Of a stretch of 31,225 bases of DNA, positions 8,961 to 17,774 are shown piece after piece. Under the pieces are notes generated by a model. That model saw only the letters and a program-made list of their open reading frames with translations, did no database searches and was not told where the DNA came from. Each line of letters opens with the position of its first letter. Position 1 is the stretch's first letter. Source of the stretch: a virus; the IMG/VR virus record IMGVR_UViG_3300010299_000036, positions 1 to 31,225 of that record; one strand, written 5' to 3'. The translations under genes and the position numbers were made by a program.

Positions 8961-9548
8961 ATGGAATCAAATTGGGATAAAACAGTTGTTTATTTAAAAT
9001 CTAAAATAAAAGGATTTAAAATTAAAGAAAAAGATGGAGTTTGGCATCAATTATTGATTGATAAAATTTTGTTCTTTATGCCATTTATGAAGTTTTGGTC
9101 AGCATTGTATCCAATGGTTTGGAAGCCAGCTGATAGATTTAATGATTATCGAGTATTACAACATGAAGGTGTTCATCTTTTAGATGCTCAGTCTTTTTAT
9201 GGACTTTTGCCAGCATGGCCTATTTTGAAATGGTTTAATACAACCATGTTTGCATTTTGCTATGGAGCACCTCAGATATTTTTCCTTTTGGTTTTGCATG
9301 TTTTTGTAAGTACTCCATTGTGGCTTTTGTGTCTTTTATTTCTTCTTCCTCTTCCATCTCCTGGTCGAATGTTAGCTGAAATGCGTGCTTACAGAAGGTC
9401 AAGAGAATTGGGAAGAGACGTAGAAACTATAATCCCAGCTTTTACAACTGGAAAATATTTCTTTATGTGGCCTTTTGAAAGTCATGTTAGAAAGATGCTA
9501 TTGAAAGATTCTCCATACAAAGAAGAGATGGATAAAGTTTTAGAATAA
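8961..9548 (+). CDS. Membrane protein with HExxH metallopeptidase motif
   Basis: Residues 68-72 read HEGVH, inside RVLQHEGVHLLDAQSF, a match to the zinc-binding HExxH helix of metallopeptidases. A downstream glutamate in LAEMRAYRRS (E140) is a candidate third ligand of the gluzincin type. Between them a long hydrophobic stretch (about residues 92-133) should form one or two membrane segments, and a shorter hydrophobic stretch lies at residues 32-50. The chain ends in a charged cytoplasmic-looking tail. AAGGA precedes the start. The domain is much smaller than most metallopeptidases, so activity is uncertain. If real, it would act at the host inner membrane. The substrate is unknown. Confidence 0.6.
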   Translation: MESNWDKTVVYLKSKIKGFKIKEKDGVWHQLLIDKILFFMPFMKFWSALYPMVWKPADRFNDYRVLQHEGVHLLDAQSFYGLLPAWPILKWFNTTMFAFCYGAPQIFFLLVLHVFVSTPLWLLCLLFLLPLPSPGRMLAEMRAYRRSRELGRDVETIIPAFTTGKYFFMWPFESHVRKMLLKDSPYKEEMDKVLE

Positions 9549-9549
9549 A

Positions 9550-9957
9550 ATGAAGATTTGGTTGCAAGAGATGTTTGGGGCTTCAGAGCCTCAATATATG
9601 ATGGGGGTTGCTTTTGAGACTTACACATACGACGAAAATAAAGATATGAAAGTAAAACGTCGTGGGTGGGAAGTTCCTTATATGCATGCCGATCCGCATG
9701 ATATTGATGCATATGCAACAAAATATCAAATACCAGGAAGACGACAAAATGATGCTCGCAAAGTCTGGGAGAGCGAAGAGCCTTTCAAAGATGGAATGAC
9801 AGGAGAAGAAACGTATTATATTCTTTATGTTAAACATCCTGATGGTTCTGATATTTCATTAAATGAATTTGAAGAAATTAATGAAATACTAAATGATGTT
9901 AGTGATGAAGGCATGGGGATTAAAACTATTCCTAGACCTCTTGTCTTGCGGTGGTAA
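9550..9957 (+). CDS. Hypothetical protein (135 aa) with possible N-terminal cleavage site
   Basis: The gene starts two bases after the previous stop. The N-terminus MKIWLQEMFGASEPQ holds an L-Q-E site of the (L/I)-x-E type used by T4-like prohead proteases, although the helix before it is very short. The rest is a soluble, charged protein with a beta-like core, TYYILYVKHPDGSDISLNE. I do not recognise a family. A longer reading of the downstream primase would overlap its last 65 bases. Confidence 0.6.
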   Translation: MKIWLQEMFGASEPQYMMGVAFETYTYDENKDMKVKRRGWEVPYMHADPHDIDAYATKYQIPGRRQNDARKVWESEEPFKDGMTGEETYYILYVKHPDGSDISLNEFEEINEILNDVSDEGMGIKTIPRPLVLRW

Positions 9958-9991
9958 TCAAAACACGATTGAATTTTGTAAATTTGTCGAC

Positions 9992-10990
9992 ATGGGAGAA
10001 GTTCATGCATCGGCCGAAAAGCTTGATTTTATTGAAAGAGCATTTGGTAAAGCTGAAATTTATTCAAAAGGAAATATTCAAGTCAAGTGTCCAAAATGCT
10101 TGAAACAACATCAAAGAATGGGCCTTCCTCTTAGGAAACGAAAACTTGCAATCAATATTCTCATGGGAGATATTTTTCATTGTTGGGTTTGCGGATATCG
10201 GGGAAGGTTGACAATGGCGTTACGAGATTATTGTTCCTCTGGCTTGCTCATAGAATATTTGAAACGATTTGCAGACCAAAAAACGCTGACCGCTGTTGCT
10301 GATTCCAAATCTAAGAAAAAAGAAATCAGGCTTCCTCCTGACTTTAAATTTTTGGCATTTCATCAAAATAGCAAAAATTTCAATATTAAAAGAGCGTTAA
10401 ATTATGCAAAAAAACGTGGATTGACTGAAAGAGATTTGTGGTATTTTAAGGTTGGAATATCTGATGATTGGCCATGGGTAAATCGTTTACTTTTTCCATC
10501 GTTTGACAAAGAAGGAAATTTCAACTATATGGTTGGAAGATCTTATGTAAAAAATGCAAAATACGCTTATTGGGATACTCCTATTGATGCTACATCTATT
10601 GTTTTCAATGAATCAAACATTGATTGGAAAAGTGAAGTTACAATAACAGAAGGAATCTTAGACTTGGTAAAGTGTAATGACAATGCAGTTCCTCTGTTGG
10701 GATCTGATTTAAAAGCTTATAGTGCATTGTTTGGTATGATTATCAAACACAATACTCCTGTTTTATTAGCAATGGATCAGGATATGGCATATAAAAAAAT
10801 GCCAGGAATTGTTGACCTATTTTTAAAAACAGGCATTAAGTTGCGAGTTCTACCAATGGGTGAATATGGTGATGTAGGAGATATGACAAAAGAAGAGTTT
10901 TCTTCAAGAAGAGATCAAGCCCCTCTTTGGAATAGAATGTCATTGCTTGCACACAAAATTAATGAAATTACAGCAGGACCAGTATTATGA
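9992..10990 (+). CDS. DNA primase, DnaG/T4 gp61-like
   Basis: The protein has an N-terminal zinc ribbon (CPKC at about residues 31-34 and CWVCG at about 66-70) followed by a catalytic part with Toprim signatures: the glutamate in VTITEGILDLVK and the aspartates in VLLAMDQDM. This is the arrangement of DnaG-type primases that lay down RNA primers for lagging-strand synthesis. The length of about 332 residues is close to T4 gp61. I chose the ATG at 9992 because an upstream in-frame ATG at 9893 would overlap the previous gene by 65 bases and add a sequence unlike a primase N-terminus. Neither start has a clear ribosome site. The stop overlaps the next start (ATGA). Confidence 0.8.
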   Translation: MGEVHASAEKLDFIERAFGKAEIYSKGNIQVKCPKCLKQHQRMGLPLRKRKLAINILMGDIFHCWVCGYRGRLTMALRDYCSSGLLIEYLKRFADQKTLTAVADSKSKKKEIRLPPDFKFLAFHQNSKNFNIKRALNYAKKRGLTERDLWYFKVGISDDWPWVNRLLFPSFDKEGNFNYMVGRSYVKNAKYAYWDTPIDATSIVFNESNIDWKSEVTITEGILDLVKCNDNAVPLLGSDLKAYSALFGMIIKHNTPVLLAMDQDMAYKKMPGIVDLFLKTGIKLRVLPMGEYGDVGDMTKEEFSSRRDQAPLWNRMSLLAHKINEITAGPVL

Positions 10991-13900
10991 AAATAGCTCA
11001 TTTTGCAGATATCCATTTTAGACCATTTGATAGACATGATGAATATCGTCAAGCATTTCAAGAATTCTTTGACAATTCATCAAGTTACAATTTGGATGCA
11101 ATAGTAATTGCAGGAGATATTCTGCACGAAAAAACACAAAGAATAACACCAGAAGTTATAGAAATGCTTACTTGGTTATTTACAGAGTTTGCCAAGGTTG
11201 CAGATACATACATTATTCTTGGAAATCATGATGGAAATTTAAAAAATCTTCATCGTCGTGATGCTATTTCTCCTATTGTAAAAGCATTAGATAATCCAAA
11301 AATCCACTTATATATTAAATCTGGACGTTATCCCCTTAATGATGATATCAATTTTTGTGTGTTTTCACCATTTGATGAAAAAGGATGGGAGCATGTAAAA
11401 CCAGAAGATAAAAAAATAAACATTTGTTTATTTCATGGATCTGTTCAAGGGTGTACTACAGATAATGATTTTGAATTAGATGGTGAAGTTGAGCCATCAT
11501 TTTTTGATGGATATGATTTCACATTCTTGGGAGATATTCACAAACACCAATATATGGATTCAGAAAAAAGAATAGCGTATCCAGGATCTACGCTTCAACA
11601 AAATTTTGGTGAAAGCATTAATAATCATGGATTTCTTCTTTGGAACATTAAAGATAAAGATAATTTTGATGTTGAGCATGTTGAGTTGGAAAACAAAAAA
11701 CCATTTGTAACACTAAGGTGGAGAACAGACGTTGATAAACAAAAGCTTCAAAGACTAATGTTTGAAGCAAGCAGATACCCAGATAATTCAAGGTTTAGAA
11801 TTTATAGTGAAAACAAAATTCCACAACAAGATAAAAAGAAGATTGAAAATGAATTAAAGTCTCGAAAGAAAGCTTCTCTTATTGTTTACAAGAATGAGAA
11901 AACAGGAACTGGGATTATTGATGATGAAATGAATCGCCAGTTACGAAGAGATTTAAGGGATCCTTCAACAATATTCACATTACTTCAAAATTTTTTAGGA
12001 AAAAATTGTTTCAATCAAAATCAATGGAACATTATCAATGATACAATTGTTCACTATTCTGAAGAATTAGTTGCTTCTGAGGCCAATATTGTAAGGGGAA
12101 GAACATGGATTCCCAGAAGAATAGAGTTTGATAATATCATGCAATTTGGAGAAGGAAATGTTATTGATTTTGATGATTGCAATGGTGTTGTTGGAATATT
12201 CGCTCCAAATTTTAGTGGAAAGTCAACATCTGTTGCTGCTATGGTGTATGCATTATTTGGTCGAGTAGATAGAGAAATTAATCAAAATCATTATCACGGA
12301 ATGGTTAATGATAGACGAAATAAATGTTCTGCAAAATTTGATTTTACTGTTTCTGGACAAAATTATCGAGTTCATAGAACAACTGAAAAAGTAGAGAAAA
12401 AAGATGGTCGTTATGGTACTACAAATAAAATTTGGTTTTATCAAATGACAGAAGATTGGGAGGAAGAAAAGCCGCTCAATGGAGAAAAACCTTCAGATAC
12501 AGAAAAAGAAATACGAAAGATTGTTGGAACATTAGAGGATTTCAAACTTACAGCTTTATCTAATCAGAGAAATGTTGAAGCTTTTATGCGTGAGCGTGTG
12601 ACAGTTAGAAAACAGCATCTTGCGAGATTTAGAGATCTTCAGCCTCTTGAGTATCTTCACTCTTACGCAAACAAGGATTGGGCTGAGCAAAAAACAATTC
12701 TCAAGTCTCTTGTTCCTCTTGACTGGGATAGAGAGATTAATAATCTTGAATCAGAAAAAGAAGTTCTTGCAAATGAAATTGAACATCATGAATCAATGCT
12801 TGAAATTTTGAGAGATGGCCTCTCAAGTCTAAAGAATGAGCTAGTAAACAAAGGTGGTGATTCAATCATTACTCAAGAAGAACTTGATACACAAGCTGAT
12901 TTAGTAGAAAAACTTGAATCCGACAAAGAAAAGACGGAGATTCAAATTAAGGCAATATTAGAAAGAAAAGATGATCTTCAAGAACAGCTTAATGTCGTTA
13001 TTGACAAAAAGAAGAATATCGATGTAGAAAAAATAAAAAGAAAGCTTGAAAAGAAAAATGAGCTTGAAAAGCAAATTTCTGGACTTAAAGAAAAGTTAAA
13101 AGCGGCTATAAAGACCCTTGAACAAAAAGAAAAAACAGTAAAGAAGCTTGATCTTGTTCCTTGTGGTGATCAGTTTCCAACATGTCGATACATTAAGGAT
13201 GCACATGAAGAAAAAGGAAACATTAAACCTCAAAAAGAATTAATTGAATCAATTGAAACAGATATTCAAAAATGTGAAATTTTGATTGTTGATGAAGAAG
13301 ATTATTCAAAACTTTTAAAAGAACATTCGGATCTAGAAAAAAAAGAAATATCATTAATTAAAAAAATATCATCTGTTTCTGTTGAAGCTTACAATGAAAG
13401 ACTTGACAATATTGAAACGAAGTTGTCAAATGCAATACAGAAGCTTAAAGAAATGGAAATGAATGTTTCCGATGATGATTCTGTCAATGATCTTAGAGAA
13501 AAAATTGAAAAAATCAAAATTGAAATTAAAGATATTGATAAAAAAAGAATCAATGATGCAACGCGCATTGGTAAAATAGATGGAGAAATAGAATCATTAC
13601 GTTCTGATGAAATCAAGTATGAGGCTGTAAGTGATAAATGTGCAATATTTGAACAACTTACATTTGCGTTTGGTAAAAAAGGAATACCAAATCAAATTCT
13701 CAGAACAGATCTTCCTGCAATTAATGCAGAAATTAAAGAAGTTCTTGCAGATATTGATGATGTTGATTCCGTAGAATTCGAACTAGAAGAAGAGAGCGAT
13801 AAATTAGACATCTATGTTGAAAGCAATGATACAAGGATTCCTATAGAACTTTGTTCTGGAGCCCAGCTTGTTATTGCATCTGTTGCTTTGCGTGTTGGTT

Positions 13901-14127
13901 TGATGCGTGCTTCTAACCTTCCAAAGCCTGACATGTTTATTTTAGATGAGCCATTTGAGGGAACGGATGCTAGTAGAATTGATAGTGTCGTCAAAATGAT
14001 TGAATCATTGAAGAAATGGTTTAAGAAAGTATTCTTGATTTCTCATATTGAATCAATTAAGGAAACAGCTGACATTTTGATTGATGTATCAAAAAAGGGA
14101 AAGGACTCTTATGTTTATCACGTATAG
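10987..14127 (+). CDS. gp47-gp46: Single-chain Mre11-Rad50 (gp47-gp46 / SbcD-SbcC) recombination nuclease
   Basis: The first ~350 residues are a metallophosphoesterase with all the usual motifs: ADIHFRPFD, GDILHEK, LGNHDG, LFHGS and LGDIHKHQY. From about residue 376 follows a Rad50/SbcC ATPase: Walker A at 403-414 (GIFAPNFSGKST), two long coiled-coil arms, a Cys pair at 726 and 733 where the zinc hook belongs, a signature motif LCSGAQLVIAS at 955-965, Walker B FILDEPFEGTD at 984-994 and the H-loop LISHIES near 1018. In T4 these are separate genes, and the complex resects ends for recombination-dependent replication. The hook spacing (C-x6-C, not C-x2-C) and signature (SGAQ, not SGGE) are unusual. 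The gene overlaps the primase stop by four bases. Confidence 0.92.
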   Translation: MKIAHFADIHFRPFDRHDEYRQAFQEFFDNSSSYNLDAIVIAGDILHEKTQRITPEVIEMLTWLFTEFAKVADTYIILGNHDGNLKNLHRRDAISPIVKALDNPKIHLYIKSGRYPLNDDINFCVFSPFDEKGWEHVKPEDKKINICLFHGSVQGCTTDNDFELDGEVEPSFFDGYDFTFLGDIHKHQYMDSEKRIAYPGSTLQQNFGESINNHGFLLWNIKDKDNFDVEHVELENKKPFVTLRWRTDVDKQKLQRLMFEASRYPDNSRFRIYSENKIPQQDKKKIENELKSRKKASLIVYKNEKTGTGIIDDEMNRQLRRDLRDPSTIFTLLQNFLGKNCFNQNQWNIINDTIVHYSEELVASEANIVRGRTWIPRRIEFDNIMQFGEGNVIDFDDCNGVVGIFAPNFSGKSTSVAAMVYALFGRVDREINQNHYHGMVNDRRNKCSAKFDFTVSGQNYRVHRTTEKVEKKDGRYGTTNKIWFYQMTEDWEEEKPLNGEKPSDTEKEIRKIVGTLEDFKLTALSNQRNVEAFMRERVTVRKQHLARFRDLQPLEYLHSYANKDWAEQKTILKSLVPLDWDREINNLESEKEVLANEIEHHESMLEILRDGLSSLKNELVNKGGDSIITQEELDTQADLVEKLESDKEKTEIQIKAILERKDDLQEQLNVVIDKKKNIDVEKIKRKLEKKNELEKQISGLKEKLKAAIKTLEQKEKTVKKLDLVPCGDQFPTCRYIKDAHEEKGNIKPQKELIESIETDIQKCEILIVDEEDYSKLLKEHSDLEKKEISLIKKISSVSVEAYNERLDNIETKLSNAIQKLKEMEMNVSDDDSVNDLREKIEKIKIEIKDIDKKRINDATRIGKIDGEIESLRSDEIKYEAVSDKCAIFEQLTFAFGKKGIPNQILRTDLPAINAEIKEVLADIDDVDSVEFELEEESDKLDIYVESNDTRIPIELCSGAQLVIASVALRVGLMRASNLPKPDMFILDEPFEGTDASRIDSVVKMIESLKKWFKKVFLISHIESIKETADILIDVSKKGKDSYVYHV

Positions 14128-14136
14128 TTAAGTTAT

Positions 14137-14466
14137 ATGGATAATGAAGAACAGCTTAGAGAGCTAATTCGTGAATCTCTTATTGATGAAGGGGTCATGG
14201 ATTGGCTCTTTTCGCGTTGGAGAAAAGGTGGCTCTTGGAAGGGAAACAAACTTGCTGGTAAAGAAGTTGGAATAATTGGTCAATTTATTGAAGAATTGGA
14301 AAGAATTTATAAAGCCGTTGGTCAATTACAAAATGCTTATCCTAGAAAGTCTAAACTTATTAGAGGAAACCTTCTTAGAGCAGTTCGTGATTTAGAAGAT
14401 CTTTTGATTTCTATTGAAAGAGGAAGATCTGAAAAAGATATAGATGAAAGGTATCCTGTTGAATAA
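14137..14466 (+). CDS. Small basic protein with capsid-targeting-like N-terminus
   Basis: This 109-residue protein begins MDNEEQLRELIRESLIDEGV, the clearest copy in the window of the LRE-x-IRE-x-L pattern, ending in I-D-E. The remainder is helical and rich in Arg and Lys (WRKGGSWKGNKLAG, then AYPRKSKLIRGNLLRAVRDL). If the N-terminus is a targeting and cleavage signal, the mature product would be a small basic protein able to sit with DNA inside the head. This is inference. The bases around its start (14129-14143) are repeated exactly at 17295-17309. Confidence 0.65.
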   Translation: MDNEEQLRELIRESLIDEGVMDWLFSRWRKGGSWKGNKLAGKEVGIIGQFIEELERIYKAVGQLQNAYPRKSKLIRGNLLRAVRDLEDLLISIERGRSEKDIDERYPVE

Positions 14467-14468
14467 CT

Positions 14469-14741
14469 GTGAGATATAATCTCATTGTGAATTGGAAAAA
14501 AATATCTAAAGGAAGAATCCAGCTTGAAAGGGCTGGATTTTCTATTATCAAGCCAGAAAGTGGAAATGAGCCTGTTCCTTTGTTTTGTCCTGTTTGTAAT
14601 GAAGTTATGAAAGATGCACAAGATGCTCAGTACTATCGCAAATGGAATGCTTGTTATAATTGTGGAACAATGTATGCTGAGCCTAATCCCATTAAATGGG
14701 ACACAGGATGGCGCCCAGACCTTTTAAACACTAGAGAATAG
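14469..14741 (+). CDS. Zinc-ribbon protein conserved in environmental phages
   Basis: This 90-residue protein starts at a GTG two bases after the previous stop, and another GTG 18 bases on is possible. It carries two Cys pairs, FCPVC and CYNCG, separated by about 27 residues, then AEPNPIKWDTGWRP. The pattern CPxC, then YYRKWxxCxxCG, then AEPN, then W-xx-GWRP is one I associate with small phage proteins of unknown function. The fold should be a single structural zinc site. It may bind nucleic acid or be a small regulator. Neither is shown. Confidence 0.6.
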   Translation: MRYNLIVNWKKISKGRIQLERAGFSIIKPESGNEPVPLFCPVCNEVMKDAQDAQYYRKWNACYNCGTMYAEPNPIKWDTGWRPDLLNTRE

Positions 14742-14760
14742 TTATTTTACAGAGCACGCC

Positions 14761-15147
14761 ATGAATTCAGAAGAATACAACATTTTAGGTAACATTATTA
14801 ATACAACATGGGGAGTTGGTTCAACAAATCACTCTAAAGGTTCAACAATGTCTATTAAAGGACATTTACTTGGAGAAGACAAGCTTGTACTGTCATTTAC
14901 TTCAATTATTACTTTTGGAGAACCTCATGAAAGAAGAAGAGAATTTGAAAGAATGAACAAAGATTCTGCTTCAATTCTTGAAGGTTGTATTCAGAGAATT
15001 AAAACAAAATTCAGAGAAGAAGCTGGTAGAACATTAAAAACAGAAAATCTGAATGACGAAGAAGATTGGCAATTAATCTCTACGGGACAATATAGTGGTC
15101 GTAGAGATGCGTATTATTATCGCAAAGTCGTGCTCCAGTTAGGATAA
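14761..15147 (+). CDS. Hypothetical protein preceding the large terminase (128 aa)
   Basis: I do not recognise this protein. It has a beta-like N-terminal half (STMSIKGHLLGEDKLVLSFT) and a helical centre (ASILEGCIQRIKTKFREEAG), then ends with SGRRDAYYYRKVVLQLG. It lies ten bases before the large terminase gene, a place where T4-like phages keep the small terminase gp16. No helix-turn-helix is evident, and I would not call it a small terminase without a profile search. Confidence 0.55.
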   Translation: MNSEEYNILGNIINTTWGVGSTNHSKGSTMSIKGHLLGEDKLVLSFTSIITFGEPHERRREFERMNKDSASILEGCIQRIKTKFREEAGRTLKTENLNDEEDWQLISTGQYSGRRDAYYYRKVVLQLG

Positions 15148-15156
15148 CGACATCTT

Positions 15157-16788
15157 ATGGCAAACATCAAACAATATCACACAAAAGAGATTTTGAAGTG
15201 TGGTAAAGAACCAGTTTATTTTTTCAATAAGTACGTAAAAATTCAGCATCCAATTAAAGGTGCTATTCCTTTTAAAACATTTGATTTTCAAGATGATTGT
15301 GTAAAAGATTTCTTGAAGCACAGGTTTTCTATTGTTTTAAAGGCTAGACAGCTTGGATTGTCTACTGTAACAGCAGCTTATGCTTTGTGGATGGTTCTCT
15401 TTAGAGAGAACGTAAACGTTCTTGTTATTGCAACCAAACTTTCTACTGCAAAAAACTTTATTAATAAATGCAAATACATGTTGAAGAATCTTCCTCCGTG
15501 GCTTGTTCTTTGCAATATTGACAAACAAACAGCTCAAGAAATTGGAACATCTCGTGGATCTACACTAAAAGCCATTCCAACATCTGAAGATGCTGGTCGT
15601 TCTGAAGCTTTGTCATTGCTGATTGTTGATGAGGCTGCTTTCGTTCGTGACTTTGATGAATTGTGGAAAGGACTTTATCCAACATTGTCTACTGGAGGTC
15701 GAGCAGTTTTGCTTTCAACTCCAAATGGTACAGGTAATCAATTCTTCAAAATTTATGAAAAAGCTGATAAAGGTGAAAATGAATTTCATCCAATTAAGCT
15801 TCCGTGGCAAGTTCACCCTGAGCGTGATGAGGAATGGTTTAAAAGTGTAACTGCAAACATGAGCGTTAAAGATATCGCTCAAGAGCACGAATGTGACTTT
15901 CAGGCTTCTGGTGACACTTATCTTGATCCAAGTATCATTGAAAGAATTAGGCAAGAAGTTGTTCCACCCTTAAAGCGTGTTGGGGAAGATAGAAATGTTT
16001 GGATTTGGCATGATCCGAAAAAAGATCACAAATACTTGATGTCAGCTGATACAGCAAGAGGTGATGGAAAAGATTATTCTACATTTCATATTATTGATGC
16101 TACTGATGGAAATATTGCAGCAGAATATCAAGGAAAGCTTCCTCCTGATAGATTTGCAGATTTAATTAATGAATTTGGATTATTATACAATAAAGCATTG
16201 GTTTGTCCTGAAAATAACAGTGTTGGATATGCAACAGTACAAAGACTTTGTTTTCTTCATTATCCCAGAATTTACAATAATAAAGAAAAAACTTTAGATA
16301 TTTGGGGAGCTGGGAATGATGGCAATTTGCAAAAACCGTCAGGAGATCTTGGAATATTTACTAGTGGTGGAAAGAGAAATGTTCTTCTAACAAAAATGGA
16401 AGAATATCTTCGAAATGAAAGTATAGATTTATATTCTTCAAGACTTCATAATGAATTGAAAACATTTGTTTGGGTAACCAATAACAAAGTTGAAGCTGAA
16501 AAAGATAGTAATGATGATCTTGTTATGGCATTGGCAATTGGTTTATGGTTGCTCGATACTGCTGATTTTACAAAGTACTCTGAAGAACATAGTAAGGCTC
16601 TTATTGATGCAATGACTCAGTCTTCATCTAGATTGGATGACATTATTGATTCAAAGATACGTCGTAAACAAAATGATTACAGTGTTTTGATGCCTGTTGC
16701 AGGGAATGCAGAAGGATTTGCACGTATGAGTGGAAAAACAACTCGTGCACAAGTTATTAATGATAAATGGAATTGGTTGATAAGCTAA
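15157..16788 (+). CDS. terL: Terminase large subunit (T4 gp17-like packaging ATPase/nuclease)
   Basis: The 543-residue protein has the ATPase motifs of a large terminase: the Walker A region KARQLGLST (62-70), Walker B LLIVDEAAF (154-162, with D158 and E159) and the coupling motif LLSTPNGTGN (185-194). The C-terminal RNase H-like nuclease shows SADTARGDGKDYS (D298), ENNSVG (E352) and DDLVMALA (D453/D454), the acidic triad that cuts concatemeric DNA. The Walker A lacks the usual lysine before S-T; K62 upstream may take its place, as in other phage terminases with the RQxGxS form. It would dock on the portal encoded about 1 kb downstream. Confidence 0.92.
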   Translation: MANIKQYHTKEILKCGKEPVYFFNKYVKIQHPIKGAIPFKTFDFQDDCVKDFLKHRFSIVLKARQLGLSTVTAAYALWMVLFRENVNVLVIATKLSTAKNFINKCKYMLKNLPPWLVLCNIDKQTAQEIGTSRGSTLKAIPTSEDAGRSEALSLLIVDEAAFVRDFDELWKGLYPTLSTGGRAVLLSTPNGTGNQFFKIYEKADKGENEFHPIKLPWQVHPERDEEWFKSVTANMSVKDIAQEHECDFQASGDTYLDPSIIERIRQEVVPPLKRVGEDRNVWIWHDPKKDHKYLMSADTARGDGKDYSTFHIIDATDGNIAAEYQGKLPPDRFADLINEFGLLYNKALVCPENNSVGYATVQRLCFLHYPRIYNNKEKTLDIWGAGNDGNLQKPSGDLGIFTSGGKRNVLLTKMEEYLRNESIDLYSSRLHNELKTFVWVTNNKVEAEKDSNDDLVMALAIGLWLLDTADFTKYSEEHSKALIDAMTQSSSRLDDIIDSKIRRKQNDYSVLMPVAGNAEGFARMSGKTTRAQVINDKWNWLIS

Positions 16789-16826
16789 TCTGTTTTAGTT
16801 CTCATAATAAATCAAATACAGGTCTG

Positions 16827-17294
16827 ATGATTGAAAAGAAACAACAAAAAAAGTCAAAAAGACTATCCCAGATTGTTCAAGAAAATAAACATTTTGATCG
16901 AGCAATTGAGGCTTATATTGATCAATTAAGAAAAAAAAGAGATTGGAGTAATCTTGAAAAAAAGCTTAAACAATGCAAGGATGAAGGATGGTCAAAAGAA
17001 AAGCTTAGAAAAATCTTTCAATGGGAAAGACAAGCTTGTGAGCTTCATAATAAATCCTTAGATCGAGCAATGGAGACAATTCGCCATATGGCTGATGAAA
17101 TTACGGATGGACAATTTGAAGAATTGGGAATTTGGATAAAAAAAAGCTCACATTCAAAAGAAGTTTGGGCTAAAAATATAGTTTCAATTAATGATTCTCT
17201 AGCATTGATTAAAGCAAAAGTTATGCATTTAGCATACATGGCTAGGTCTCCAATGCCAGTTAATATTGGAGATATGATAAAAAACAAAGAATAG
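16827..17294 (+). CDS. Hypothetical helical protein between terminase and portal (155 aa)
   Basis: I took the ATG at 16827 because the alternative at 16767 overlaps the terminase and gives an atypical N-terminus. The product is almost wholly alpha-helical and highly charged (FDRAIEAYIDQLRKKRDW, KLKQCKDEGWSKEKLRKIF), with no metal or nucleotide motif. The family is not recognised. The position between gp17-like and gp20-like genes is held by sheath and tube genes in T4, but this protein is neither of those. Confidence 0.6.
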   Translation: MIEKKQQKKSKRLSQIVQENKHFDRAIEAYIDQLRKKRDWSNLEKKLKQCKDEGWSKEKLRKIFQWERQACELHNKSLDRAMETIRHMADEITDGQFEELGIWIKKSSHSKEVWAKNIVSINDSLALIKAKVMHLAYMARSPMPVNIGDMIKNKE

Positions 17295-17318
17295 TAAGTT
17301 ATATGGATATTTATTCAT

Positions 17319-17732
17319 ATGATTTCTATTCAGAAGAGTAAGCTTCGTAAGGTAATTCGTGAGTCTTACATCAAAAGTCTTGTCGAAAGCAAGAATTATG
17401 ATCGTGAGATTGTATCACGAATTCTTGCGCTTAAAGACACGCTTATGAAGCGAAATTTTATATGTAATACACAATATACATCACCAGATCCAAGTAAGCG
17501 TCACAGGGATTTTGGTTATTGTAATATAAGAGTTGATACGACCTTGGGGAGAGGAAAGTCTATGAGTCCTAGAGCTATAAGTCGTATGGTTTCAAGAATA
17601 TGTGAAAAGATGGGACTTAACAAATACTTTTCAATGGTGGAGCATGGATATGATGGAAAGTATTGTGATTGTGGTCTTAGGTTAAAGCCAAAATATGTTG
17701 GAAAATATATGGGACCGCAACAATTGCAATAA
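17319..17732 (+). CDS. Small protein with capsid-targeting-like N-terminus (137 aa)
   Basis: The N-terminus MISIQKSKLRKVIRESYIKS is followed by LVESKN and so ends in L-V-E, another copy of the LR-xx-IRE-x pattern. The rest contains three cysteines late in the chain (C99 and the pair in KYCDCGLRLKPK) and a basic centre (RHRDFGYCNIRVD). The family is not recognised. A 12-codon reading frame starts at 17303 and overlaps the beginning of this gene; its start region repeats 14129-14143. The gene lies 42 bases before the portal. Packaging into the head is an inference from the N-terminus only. Confidence 0.6.
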   Translation: MISIQKSKLRKVIRESYIKSLVESKNYDREIVSRILALKDTLMKRNFICNTQYTSPDPSKRHRDFGYCNIRVDTTLGRGKSMSPRAISRMVSRICEKMGLNKYFSMVEHGYDGKYCDCGLRLKPKYVGKYMGPQQLQ

Positions 17733-17774
17733 AAAACTTATAATTGAGCAACCTTTGATTCAATAAGGAAGCAT

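Noticed and set aside
15340-15370. Terminase Walker A without the usual lysine as evidence of a dead ATPase
   Set aside because: Large terminases with RQ-x-G-x-S motifs are common and use a nearby upstream lysine. All the other ATPase and nuclease residues are present.
16767-16826. Upstream start of the gene after the terminase
   Set aside because: It would overlap the terminase and add a Cys/Ser/Asn-rich segment unlike the charged helical remainder. The ATG at 16827 fits better.
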